Positions 1 to 6,724 are shown, numbered from the stretch's first letter. The stretch: 7,134 nucleotides of DNA from Lachnospiraceae bacterium UBA3821 (GCA_002368865.1 DFDT01000039.1:1-7134), one strand, 5' to 3'. A program made the numbers and translations. Notes: generated by a model from the sequence alone, not told the origin.

Positions 1-1071
1 GAGATCATGGCGATCCTTTGCCTGGCGGAGGATCTGAAGGATCTGAAAGAGCGTCTGGCCAAAATCGTGGTTGCGTACAATTATGCAGGGGAACCTGTGA
101 CCGCAAAGGATCTGAATGCAGTGGGTGCAATGGCAGCGCTGCTGAAGGATGCCATGAAGCCGAATCTGATCCAGACGCTGGAGCATACGCCGGCTTTGGT
201 GCATGGCGGTCCGTTTGCCAATATTGCCCATGGCTGTAATTCCGTGCGGGCGACTAAGGCGGCTCTGAAGATGGCTGACTATTGTATTACGGAGGCCGGA
301 TTCGGTGCGGATCTGGGCGCTGAGAAATTTTTTGATATCAAGTGCCGTATGGCAGGTTTAAAGCCGGATGCGGTTGTCCTGGTGGCTACGGTGCGTGCGC
401 TCAAATACAATGGCGGTGTGGAGAAAGCCGAACTGAATCGGGAGAATCTGGATGCGCTGCGGGGCGGCATGGTCAACTTGGAAAAACATATCGAAAATCT
501 CCAGAAATATGGTGTACCGGTTGTGGTCACATTGAATGCATTTGTGTCCGATACGGAAGCGGAAACCGCCATGGTGAAGGAGATGTGTGAGGCTAAGGGG
601 TGCGATTTCGCAATCTCACAGGTCTGGGAAAAAGGCGGAGAAGGCGGTATAGAGCTGGCAGAGAAAGTTCTGCAGACGTTAGAGCAGAAAAGCAGTCATT
701 TTCAGGTCCTTTATGAAGATGAACTGAGTTTAAAAGAAAAAATCAGAACGGTTGCGACAGAGATTTACGGTGCGGCGGATGTAACCTTTAGTGCCGCTGC
801 GCTGACGCAGCTAAACAAGCTGGAGAAGCTGGGCTATGGGAGCTTTCCGGTCTGCATGGCCAAAAATCAGTATTCTCTCTCGGATGATCCGAAATTATTG
901 GGGCGTCCGGAGGGATTTGAAGTCAATGTAAGAGAAGTTTACGTCTCGGCAGGAGCCGGGTTTGTGGTAGTGCTTACCGGTGCGATCATGACGATGCCCG
1001 GGCTGCCCAAGGAGCCTGCGGCCTACCGGATCGATGTGGATGATGACGGCAGGATTGTCGGATTATTTTAA
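1..1071 (+). CDS. fhs: Formate-tetrahydrofolate ligase, C-terminal part (5' end outside window)
   Basis: This enzyme ligates formate to tetrahydrofolate with ATP hydrolysis, giving 10-formyl-THF in the cytoplasm. That is the entry step of the C1-THF pool and of the methyl branch of acetogenesis. The reading frame is open from base 1, so the ATG at 7 is internal. About 356 residues are visible of a family length near 556, and the N-terminal P-loop part is missing. Visible family blocks are the [12 protein letters not shown] stretch (about residues 68-79 of the fragment), the signature [12 protein letters not shown] (about 128-139), [10 protein letters not shown], and a typical C-terminus with [20 protein letters not shown] followed by the LPKEP segment. 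It ends in TAA, 35 bases before folD, with no terminator between them, so co-transcription with folD is likely. Identification is firm. Whether it serves acetogenesis or only purine and formate metabolism cannot be told from here. Confidence 0.97.
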   Translation, partial: EIMAILCLAEDLKDLKERLAKIVVAYNYAGEPVTAKDLNAVGAMAALLKDAMKPNLIQTLEHTPALVHGGPFANIAHGCNSVRATKAALKMADYCITEAGFGADLGAEKFFDIKCRMAGLKPDAVVLVATVRALKYNGGVEKAELNRENLDALRGGMVNLEKHIENLQKYGVPVVVTLNAFVSDTEAETAMVKEMCEAKGCDFAISQVWEKGGEGGIELAEKVLQTLEQKSSHFQVLYEDELSLKEKIRTVATEIYGAADVTFSAAALTQLNKLEKLGYGSFPVCMAKNQYSLSDDPKLLGRPEGFEVNVREVYVSAGAGFVVVLTGAIMTMPGLPKEPAAYRIDVDDDGRIVGLF

Positions 1072-1093
1072 GTTTCAGTACAGTTGAAAGAAT

Positions 1094-1099
1094 GGAGAG
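1094..1099 (+). promoter_or_regulatory. Ribosome binding site that fixes the folD start
   Basis: GGAGAG lies 7 bases upstream of the ATG at 1107. An in-frame ATG at 1092 overlaps this site and has no Shine-Dalgarno sequence of its own, so 1107 (protein beginning MAKLIDGK) is the better start. This also matches how FolD proteins usually begin. Confidence 0.75.
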
Positions 1100-1106
1100 T
1101 GTGTTT

Positions 1107-1952
1107 ATGGCAAAGTTGATTGACGGCAAAGCAATTTCGGCGCAGATCAAGGATGAGTGCAGAGAAAAGGTTGCACAGATGAAAGCGGAAGGCGTGGAAG
1201 TCACACTGGCGGTGATCCAGGTGGGAAATGATCCTGCTTCCACGGTTTATGTGGGAAATAAGAAGAAGGCATGTGAGTATATCGGGATCCGTTCTCTTGC
1301 GTATGAACTGCCGGAGGATACAACCGAGGAGAAGCTGTTGGAACTGATCGGGGAATTGAATGCCAGAAAAGATGTAAACGGTATTCTGGTACAGTTGCCG
1401 CTTCCGAAACATATCAATGAGGAAAAGGTACTGGATGCGATTCATCCCAGCAAAGATGTGGACGGTTTTCATCCGCAGAATGTGGGTGCGCTCTGTATCG
1501 GGAAGCCGGGATTTGTTTCCTGTACGCCGGCAGGGATCATTCAGCTGTTAAAGCGTTCCGGTATAGAGATTGCAGGAAAGGAATGTGTTGTGATCGGCCG
1601 GAGCAATATCGTAGGCAAGCCGATGGCATTGCTGCTTTTGCGGGAGAACGGAACCGTGACCGTGACCCACAGCCGTACGAAGGACTTAAAGGAAGTGACC
1701 AGGCGTGCTGACATTTTGGTTGTTGCGATCGGAAAACCGAAGATGATCACGGCAGATTATGTAAAAGAAGGTGCCGTAGTCATTGATGTGGGCATTCACA
1801 GGAATGAAAACAATAAACTCTGCGGGGATGTGGACTTTGAGAGCGTAGAGGCTCATTGCAGCGCCATCACCCCTGTGCCGGGTGGTGTGGGTCCTATGAC
1901 AATCGCTATGTTGATGAACAACTGTGTGGAGTCGGTTGCACTGCAGAAATAA
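1107..1952 (+). CDS. folD: Bifunctional methylene-THF dehydrogenase / methenyl-THF cyclohydrolase
   Basis: FolD reversibly oxidises 5,10-methylene-THF to 5,10-methenyl-THF with NAD(P)+ and hydrolyses that to 10-formyl-THF, the product of the upstream Fhs. The protein is 281 residues, full family length. The catalytic pair is visible as Y48 and K52 (YVGNK), followed by GILVQLPLP (92-100) with Q96 and KDVDGFHP (116-123). The Rossmann dinucleotide loop is VVIGRSNIVGKP (161-172). Other blocks are VTVTHSRT (184-191), VVIDVGI (224-230) and the C-terminal TPVPGGVGPMT signature (255-265). The usual PCTP motif reads SCTP here (138-141), a minor variation. The ATG at 1107 is chosen over 1092 because of the GGAGAG site. 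The gene is 35 bases after fhs and 23 before the next gene, so it sits inside an operon-like run. Cofactor preference (NADP or NAD) cannot be read safely from the sequence. Confidence 0.97.
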   Translation: MAKLIDGKAISAQIKDECREKVAQMKAEGVEVTLAVIQVGNDPASTVYVGNKKKACEYIGIRSLAYELPEDTTEEKLLELIGELNARKDVNGILVQLPLPKHINEEKVLDAIHPSKDVDGFHPQNVGALCIGKPGFVSCTPAGIIQLLKRSGIEIAGKECVVIGRSNIVGKPMALLLLRENGTVTVTHSRTKDLKEVTRRADILVVAIGKPKMITADYVKEGAVVIDVGIHRNENNKLCGDVDFESVEAHCSAITPVPGGVGPMTIAMLMNNCVESVALQK

Positions 1953-1975
1953 TCTGTAAGGAAAGAGGATAGGCT

Positions 1976-3367
1976 ATGAAATGTCCAAATTGCGGAGCGG
2001 AGATGCAGGAAGGTCTCCTCTATTGCGAGCAATGCGGTGAGGATATCCATATAGTGCCCGATTTTGAACCGGAGTTTGAGCAAAATATTGAGCAGAATCT
2101 GAAGGATATTGTAAAAGAAGTTTCTCCGCCATCCAGGCAATTGTCAAAGAGCCCAAAGTCTCCCGAAAGTGACAAGATACGGGCCGGCCGCAGGAAGATC
2201 ATTGCCGGTTGGGCGATGTTGGTGTTTTTTGTTGCGGCGGTAATCTGGGTCGGGGTGAAGATCGTTCAGTATTATTCGCCGGAGTATCAAATTGAGCAGG
2301 CGGTTAAGTCGACAAATTTAGCTCGGTATGAGGATGCGATTCATTATTATGAACGGGCCATGGAGTTGGAACCGACAAATGCCGATCTGAAGTTAAGCAT
2401 TGCACAGGTTTATTTTTTAAAAAATGATAAAGAGAATTATGAATATTGGCTGAGAGCAATCATCGAGGATCCCAGAACGGAGCAGGAGCAGCTGGAGAGC
2501 ATTTACGGAAAACTCATTGCAATTTATTGTGCCAGAGAAGAATATCAGGCAATCCATGATATGCTGATCAATTGCCCGCTGGCATCCATTCGGACAACCT
2601 ATCAGAATTATATTGCTGAGAGACCGCAATTCAGTGTGCCGTCAGGGGAATATGAGGAAGTGAAAGCGCTGAAGATGACGGCTTCTGGAGGCGGAAAGAT
2701 TTACTACACATTAGACGGAGAGACGCCTGATGCGTCCAAGACACAGTATGTTTCTCCCATTTTGATGGAAGACGGAGATTTCACTGTAAAAGCTGTGTAT
2801 ATCAATGAAAACGGCGTACAAAGCCAGGTTGCCAGCGCGTGGTATCATATTACGGTTACGGAATTGGAGGCTCCGGAGATAAATTTGGACGGAGGAGAAT
2901 ATGATCTGCCCTATAAGATCACGGTGACCAACAACTCCGAAAATATTTATTATACGACAAATGGGACGACACCGACGAAAAATTCTGCAAAGTATACAGG
3001 TCCCATTCCGCTGCCTTTGGGAGAGAGTCATTTTAGTTTTGCCCGTCTGGAATCGTCAAACAGCAGTGCTGTTGTGGAAAGGACCTTCATCCTGTCCCTG
3101 CGCACGGATATCACGCCGAACGGAGCGGAAAAACTGGTGCGGGAATATGCACTGAAGAACGGAAGGATCCTGGATGAGGCAGGGCATTTTGACGATACCG
3201 GTGAGCATTATTTGTTTGAGTACTTATATGTCACGGATTGGAAGGGAAAAGAGGCGGTCTACCTGTTTGCGGAGGTGCTGGTAGACGAGGCCGGCGGGCT
3301 TGCGCGGACGGGAAATTATTATGTTGTGGATGTCTACACAGGGGAGATCCAGATGACCGTGATGTGA
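1976..3367 (+). CDS. Zinc-ribbon, single-pass membrane protein with TPR-like and chitobiase-C-terminal-like repeats; function unknown
   Basis: I recognise the domains but not a named gene. The 463-residue protein starts with a zinc ribbon of two CxxC pairs (C3/C6 and C17/C20), then an acidic linker (about 22-50) and a Ser/Pro/Lys-rich linker (50-68). The basic RAGRRK stretch (69-74) precedes one hydrophobic helix (about 75-97). The positive-inside rule puts the zinc ribbon in the cytoplasm and everything after about 98 outside. Residues about 104-200 are helical; ARYEDAIHYYERAMELEP (116-133) is TPR-like. Two beta-rich repeats (216-292 and 299-373) share IYYTxxGxTP and resemble the chitobiase/beta-hexosaminidase C-terminal-like domain of many Clostridia surface proteins. 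A tail of about 90 residues, ending in YYVVDVYTGEIQ, is unassigned. There is no signal-peptidase or sortase motif. The start has an AGAGGAT site at 1964-1970. A role in envelope sensing or attachment is only a guess. Confidence 0.85.
   Translation: MKCPNCGAEMQEGLLYCEQCGEDIHIVPDFEPEFEQNIEQNLKDIVKEVSPPSRQLSKSPKSPESDKIRAGRRKIIAGWAMLVFFVAAVIWVGVKIVQYYSPEYQIEQAVKSTNLARYEDAIHYYERAMELEPTNADLKLSIAQVYFLKNDKENYEYWLRAIIEDPRTEQEQLESIYGKLIAIYCAREEYQAIHDMLINCPLASIRTTYQNYIAERPQFSVPSGEYEEVKALKMTASGGGKIYYTLDGETPDASKTQYVSPILMEDGDFTVKAVYINENGVQSQVASAWYHITVTELEAPEINLDGGEYDLPYKITVTNNSENIYYTTNGTTPTKNSAKYTGPIPLPLGESHFSFARLESSNSSAVVERTFILSLRTDITPNGAEKLVREYALKNGRILDEAGHFDDTGEHYLFEYLYVTDWKGKEAVYLFAEVLVDEAGGLARTGNYYVVDVYTGEIQMTVM
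2413..2425 (+). other. T6A6 tract forming two overlapping slippery heptamers
   Basis: Inside the zinc-ribbon gene the codons read TAT TTT TTA AAA AAT GAT. This contains T TTT TTA (2413-2419) and A AAA AAT (2419-2425) in the phase used for -1 ribosomal slippage. A -1 shift on the second heptamer meets TGA at 2425-2427 at once and would release a product of about 150 residues holding only the zinc ribbon, membrane helix and first TPR-like helices. I see no strong downstream hairpin, so this may be only a homopolymer tract. The pattern is certain; a function is not. Confidence 0.3.
2621..3094 (+). repeat. Two tandem chitobiase-C-terminal-like domains (protein-level repeat)
   Basis: The two segments of about 75 codons, 2621-2851 and 2870-3094, encode related beta-rich units in the zinc-ribbon protein. 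The first contains KIYYTLDGETP and later YVSPI; the second contains NIYYTTNGTTP and later YTGPI. Spacing between the shared motifs is nearly the same. DNA identity is low, so this is an old protein duplication or a pair of standard modules, not a recent DNA repeat. Confidence 0.75.
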
Positions 3368-3427
3368 TCGGATTCGGTTGTAATGTTGTAAAGAGATAGA
3401 AAAGCAATAAAACAGAGAGGTGGATTT

Positions 3428-4303
3428 ATGTACAAAATTATGAAGAAACAGGAACTGGCTGCAAACATCTATCTGATGGATGTGGAGGCAAAACGCGTGG
3501 CAAAGTCCTGCCAGCCGGGGCAGTTTGTCATCGTGAGAATGGATGCGGACGGTGAGAGGATCCCTTTGACCATCTGTGATTACAACAGAGAAACCGGTGC
3601 GGTGACCATCGTGTTTCAGACAGTCGGTGCTGCCACTAAGATGATGGCCGATCTGAAAGTGGGAGATTATTTCCACGATTTCGTGGGTCCTCTGGGCTGC
3701 GCTTCCGAATTTGTAAAAGAGGACCTGGAGAGTCTCAAGCAGAAAAAGATGCTGTTTGTGGCCGGCGGTGTGGGCGCTGCGCCTGTATATCCCCAGGTGA
3801 AATGGCTGCATGAGCACGGAATCCAGGCAGATGTGATCGTGGGCAGCAAGACGAAGGATCTCCTGATCCTGGAAAAAGAGATGGAAGCGGTTGCGGGGAA
3901 TCTTTATGTGACCACGGATGACGGTTCCTATGGCAGGAGCGGCATGGTGACCCAGGTCATTAAGGATCTGATCGCAGAGGGCAAAAAATATGATGTCTGC
4001 GTTGCCATCGGCCCTATGATCATGATGAAGTTTGTCTGCCTGCTGACCAAAGAATATGAACTTCCGACCATTGTCAGCCTGAACCCGATCATGGTGGACG
4101 GAACCGGTATGTGCGGTGCCTGCCGTGTTACCGTAGGCGGCAAAGTAAAGTTTGCCTGCGTTGACGGACCGGAGTTTGACGGACATGCAGTCAATTTTGA
4201 TGAGGCGATGAGAAGACAGTCATTGTATAAGACGCAGGAGGGGAAGGCAATCCTCGCACTTGAGGAAGGCGATACCCACCACGGCGGATGCGGTAACTGT
4301 TAG
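3428..4303 (+). CDS. nfnA: NADH-dependent ferredoxin:NADP+ oxidoreductase, small subunit (NfnA type)
   Basis: This is the FAD and [2Fe-2S] subunit of the cytoplasmic NfnAB complex, which couples NADH oxidation and reduced-ferredoxin oxidation to NADPH formation, and the reverse, by flavin-based electron bifurcation. The 291 residues follow the ferredoxin-reductase / dihydroorotate dehydrogenase electron-transfer subunit plan. The FAD-binding part carries PGQFVIV (30-36) and RIPLTI (44-49); the nucleotide-binding part begins at LFVAGGVGAAPVYP (109-122). The iron-sulfur cysteines are C229, C232 and C244 (CGAC then C after 11 residues). Known Nfn structures use three Cys and one Asp, and D224 is a candidate Asp. 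The tail ends in HHGGCGNC with two more cysteines (C288, C291). AGAGAGGTGG at 3414-3423 supports the start. nfnB begins 28 bases after the stop. The same fold occurs in SudB and PyrK, but pairing with the next gene and the absence of pyrD favour Nfn. Confidence 0.9.
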   Translation: MYKIMKKQELAANIYLMDVEAKRVAKSCQPGQFVIVRMDADGERIPLTICDYNRETGAVTIVFQTVGAATKMMADLKVGDYFHDFVGPLGCASEFVKEDLESLKQKKMLFVAGGVGAAPVYPQVKWLHEHGIQADVIVGSKTKDLLILEKEMEAVAGNLYVTTDDGSYGRSGMVTQVIKDLIAEGKKYDVCVAIGPMIMMKFVCLLTKEYELPTIVSLNPIMVDGTGMCGACRVTVGGKVKFACVDGPEFDGHAVNFDEAMRRQSLYKTQEGKAILALEEGDTHHGGCGNC

Positions 4304-4331
4304 AGACGCTTGATCAGAAAGGAGATAGACG

Positions 4332-5717
4332 ATGGATGTATTGAAGAAAGTTCCTGTCAGAGAGCAGGATGCAAAAGAGAGAGCAACAAACTTTGCAGAG
4401 GTTTGTCTGGGATATAACAAAGAAGAAGCGATGGAGGAGGCAACCCGCTGCATCAACTGTAAGAATGCACAGTGTATCAAAGGTTGCCCCGTAGCCATCA
4501 ATATTCCCGGGTTTATTGAGCAGGTGAAAAACGGGGACATGGAGAAGGCTTATCAGGTGATCAGTGAGTCCAGTGCGCTTCCTGCGGTCTGCGGACGTGT
4601 CTGCCCGCAGGAGAGCCAGTGCGAAGGCAAATGTATCAAAGGTATCAAGGGAGAACCCATTTCCATCGGTAAGCTGGAGCGCTTTGTGGCGGACTGGGCA
4701 AGAGAGAACGGAATCAAGCCGGAAGGTGCCAAGGAGAAAAAGGGCAAAAAAGTGGCGGTGATCGGTTCCGGGCCGGCGGGTCTGACCTGTGCAGGAGATC
4801 TTGCAAAGATGGGATACGATGTGACGATCTTCGAGGCGCTGCATGAGGCCGGCGGCGTGCTCGTTTACGGGATACCGGAGTTCAGATTGCCCAAGGAAGA
4901 GGTTGTGGCAAAGGAGATCGAGAACGTAAAATCGCTCGGTGTAAAGATCGAGACTAATGTAGTCATCGGTAAATCAACTACGATCGATGAGCTGATGGAC
5001 GAAGAGGGATTTGATGCGGTGTTTATCGGTTCCGGCGCAGGTCTGCCCAAGTTTATGGGAATTCCCGGAGAGAATGCAAACGGCGTATTCTCCGCGAATG
5101 AATATCTGACCAGAAGCAATCTGATGAAAGCGTTTGATGAGAAGTCCAATACGCCTATTATGCGCGGCAAAAAGGTGGCAGTTGTGGGTGGCGGAAACGT
5201 GGCTATGGATGCTGCGAGAACAGCACTGCGTCTGGGAGCGGAAGTGCATATCGTATACCGCAGAAGCGAGGAAGAATTACCGGCCAGAGTGGAAGAGGTG
5301 CATCATGCAAAGGAGGAAGGTATTATCTTCGACCTGCTCACCAATCCCACAGAGATCCTTTCCGACGAGAAGGGCTGGGTAACCGGTATGACCTGTATCC
5401 GTATGGAGTTGGGTGAGCCTGATGACTCCGGCAGAAGGAGACCGGTGGAAATCCCGGGTTCTGCCTTTACCATGGATGTGGATACGGTCATCATGGCGTT
5501 GGGCACATCGCCGAATCCGCTGATTTCTTCCACGACGGACGGTCTGGAGACCAATAAATGGAAGTGTATTGTGGCTGATGAGGCGAACGGTAAGACCACC
5601 AAGGAAGGCGTATACGCCGGCGGTGATGCCGTGACAGGGGCTGCAACGGTCATTCTTGCCATGGGAGCAGGAAAAGCTGCCGCCAAAGGTATTGACGAGT
5701 ATTTGAGCGGGAGGTAA
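4332..5717 (+). CDS. nfnB: NADH-dependent ferredoxin:NADP+ oxidoreductase, large subunit (NfnB type; GltD/SudA family)
   Basis: This is the NADPH- and ferredoxin-side subunit of NfnAB, expected to carry the bifurcating FAD and two [4Fe-4S] clusters. It is 461 residues, close to family length. The N-terminal cluster domain has C40, C43, C48 and C52 (CINCKNAQCIKGCPV), then C87, C91, C97 and C101 (CGRVC...CEGKC). The FAD Rossmann motif is VIGSGPAG (143-150), followed by EAGGVLVYGIPEFRLPK (172-188). The NADPH-binding motif is VVGGGNVAMDAAR (284-296) with YRRSEEELPAR (309-319). The C-terminal FAD-closing motif is VYAGGDAVTGAATV (427-440). AAAGGAGA at 4318-4325 precedes the ATG by a standard distance. 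Automated annotation often calls this family glutamate synthase small subunit; no large glutamate synthase subunit is nearby and nfnA is directly upstream, so Nfn is the better reading. The stop overlaps an in-frame ATG of the next gene. Confidence 0.93.
   Translation: MDVLKKVPVREQDAKERATNFAEVCLGYNKEEAMEEATRCINCKNAQCIKGCPVAINIPGFIEQVKNGDMEKAYQVISESSALPAVCGRVCPQESQCEGKCIKGIKGEPISIGKLERFVADWARENGIKPEGAKEKKGKKVAVIGSGPAGLTCAGDLAKMGYDVTIFEALHEAGGVLVYGIPEFRLPKEEVVAKEIENVKSLGVKIETNVVIGKSTTIDELMDEEGFDAVFIGSGAGLPKFMGIPGENANGVFSANEYLTRSNLMKAFDEKSNTPIMRGKKVAVVGGGNVAMDAARTALRLGAEVHIVYRRSEEELPARVEEVHHAKEEGIIFDLLTNPTEILSDEKGWVTGMTCIRMELGEPDDSGRRRPVEIPGSAFTMDVDTVIMALGTSPNPLISSTTDGLETNKWKCIVADEANGKTTKEGVYAGGDAVTGAATVILAMGAGKAAAKGIDEYLSGR
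5709..5714 (+). promoter_or_regulatory. Ribosome binding site deciding the start of the small membrane protein
   Basis: GGGAGG forms the last codons of nfnB. It is 2 bases from the ATG at 5717, 8 from the ATG at 5723 and 14 from the ATG at 5729. Only 5723 has normal spacing, so it is taken as the start. Placement inside the nfnB end suggests translation of the two genes is coupled. Confidence 0.7.
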
Positions 5718-5722
5718 TGACC

Positions 5723-6238
5723 ATGGCTATGTTTTCTCCGAATCCGATCAATGAAAATGATTATCGCTCTTCCGGCTGGGCACTTTTGCTAGTCGGAGGA
5801 GTCGGTCTGATCCTTGCCATATTAGGAGCAATGGGGGTGTTCCCCGCAACGGTGGCTAACCCTTATATGTTCTATGGCGTAATGATGGCGGTGTTTGTAT
5901 TGTTCCTGGTCATGGGGGCTTTGTCTTTTAAGAGTGCAAAAGGAGCTGCCGAAAAGACCAAGGCGGACAATACATTGATGGAAGTGGTAGAAGCCTGGTG
6001 TATGGATAACCTTACAGCGGAAGAAATTGATACCAACGCGGCAAAACTGACGAATGCCGTAATCGATTCGGACGGAGAGGACGAGCAGGTCTTGTACTTT
6101 ATTCGGAGCGCATACATAAAGCAAAGGATCAATGATCAGTTTATCAATCTGAATCAGACACAGCTGGAGCGTTTCTTGGATGAAAAGCTCTATGATCGGA
6201 TCTTTGGCGAGCAAGCGGAAACGGATGTGGATGTATGA
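5723..6238 (+). CDS. Small two-helix membrane protein of unknown function
   Basis: I do not recognise this protein. It has 171 residues from the preferred ATG at 5723; the ATGs at 5717 and 5729 are less well spaced from the GGGAGG site. Two hydrophobic segments are clear, about residues 17-39 (rich in Leu, Gly and Val) and 47-69, joined by a short loop of about seven residues. Basic residues just after the second helix (K70, K73, K78, K80) suggest a hairpin with both ends in the cytoplasm. The remaining roughly 100 residues are soluble, acidic and probably helical, with no Cys cluster, nucleotide loop or catalytic motif that I can see. The start abuts nfnB and the stop overlaps rlmH by ATGA, so it is probably translated together with both. 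A link to the Nfn complex, such as membrane tethering, would be speculation. Its coding character matches its neighbours. Confidence 0.85.
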   Translation: MAMFSPNPINENDYRSSGWALLLVGGVGLILAILGAMGVFPATVANPYMFYGVMMAVFVLFLVMGALSFKSAKGAAEKTKADNTLMEVVEAWCMDNLTAEEIDTNAAKLTNAVIDSDGEDEQVLYFIRSAYIKQRINDQFINLNQTQLERFLDEKLYDRIFGEQAETDVDV

Positions 6239-6714
6239 AAATAACCATTCTGTGTGTCGGTAAGATCAAAGAAAAATTTTATCGGGACGCCATAGAAGAA
6301 TATGCCAAAAGACTGACCAGATACTGTAAGTTGGAAGTGATTGAAGTGATGGATGAACAGACGCCCGACAAGGCGTCTGTTGCTTTAGAGGAACAGATCA
6401 AGGCGAAAGAGGCGGAACGGATCCTGTCCAGGATAAAGGAGGATACCTTTCTCTGTACGTTGGAGATCGGCGGGAAAAAATTCGATTCCGAAGGGTTTGC
6501 CGCATGGATGGACAAGGCTGTGGTGGAAGGGCGCGGCAGTCTTTGCTTTGTGATCGGCGGTTCCCTGGGTCTGCATGCTTCCGTGACGAAGAGGGCAGAT
6601 TTTCATCTGAGCTTCTCCGATATGACTTTCCCGCACCAGCTGATGCGGGTGGTCTTGTGTGAGCAGATTTATCGGGCATTCCGGATCAATCATGGAGAAC
6701 CCTACCACAAATGA
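6235..6714 (+). CDS. rlmH: 23S rRNA (pseudouridine-1915-N3)-methyltransferase RlmH
   Basis: RlmH methylates pseudouridine 1915 in helix 69 of 23S rRNA, on assembled 70S ribosomes, using S-adenosylmethionine. The 159-residue length is exactly typical of this SPOUT-fold family. It begins MKITILCVGKIKEKF and shows the SAM-binding glycine loop FVIGGSLGL (105-113), the conserved SDMTFPHQLMRVVLCEQIYRAFRI region (128-151) and the invariant C-terminal GEPYHK (154-159), whose Tyr and His are needed for activity in studied members. The ATG overlaps the upstream stop as ATGA, and no strong Shine-Dalgarno site precedes it, so translation probably depends on ribosomes finishing the upstream membrane-protein gene. 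The gene contains an unusual perfect 10-bp inverted repeat at 6356-6381. The nth start lies 25 bases downstream. Confidence 0.97.
   Translation: MKITILCVGKIKEKFYRDAIEEYAKRLTRYCKLEVIEVMDEQTPDKASVALEEQIKAKEAERILSRIKEDTFLCTLEIGGKKFDSEGFAAWMDKAVVEGRGSLCFVIGGSLGLHASVTKRADFHLSFSDMTFPHQLMRVVLCEQIYRAFRINHGEPYHK
6356..6381 (+). other. Perfect 10-bp inverted repeat with 6-base loop inside rlmH
   Basis: AACAGACGCC (6356-6365) and GGCGTCTGTT (6372-6381) are exact reverse complements separated by CGACAA. The stem is within coding sequence, around codons 41-49 of rlmH. Neither strand has a T-run after the stem, so it does not look like an intrinsic terminator. It could be an mRNA hairpin affecting translation or decay, or chance. 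Confidence 0.4.
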
Positions 6715-6724
6715 GGCCTTATGT

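Noticed and set aside
7..9. ATG at 7 as the start of the first gene.
   Set aside because: The frame is open to base 1, and the protein from here lacks about 200 N-terminal residues of formate-tetrahydrofolate ligase, so this is an internal methionine in a gene cut by the window edge.
30..48. Short tandem repeat of GGATCTGAA near the left edge.
   Set aside because: It encodes the family-normal DLKDLKE helix of formate-tetrahydrofolate ligase and has only two copies.
1073..1089. Inverted repeat TTTCA...TGAAA between fhs and folD, a possible terminator.
   Set aside because: The stem is only 5 bp, AT-rich, and is not followed by T's. It is consistent with chance and with read-through into folD.
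3378..3413. Possible promoter in the 60-base gap before nfnA (TTGTAA at 3386-3391, 16-base spacer, TAAAAC at 3408-3413).
   Set aside because: Each box matches consensus at only four of six positions, and a start about 7 bases after the -10 box would fall on the ribosome binding site, leaving almost no leader.
3224..4186. Open frame of 320 codons on the minus strand opposite nfnA.
   Set aside because: It lies over the end of the zinc-ribbon gene and most of nfnA, has a His-rich low-complexity composition typical of an antisense shadow, and shows no recognisable motif. nfnA is well supported by family motifs.
4332..5717. Annotation as glutamate synthase small subunit (gltD).
   Set aside because: The family is shared, but no large glutamate synthase subunit is present in the window and the adjacent nfnA-type gene indicates the NfnAB complex.
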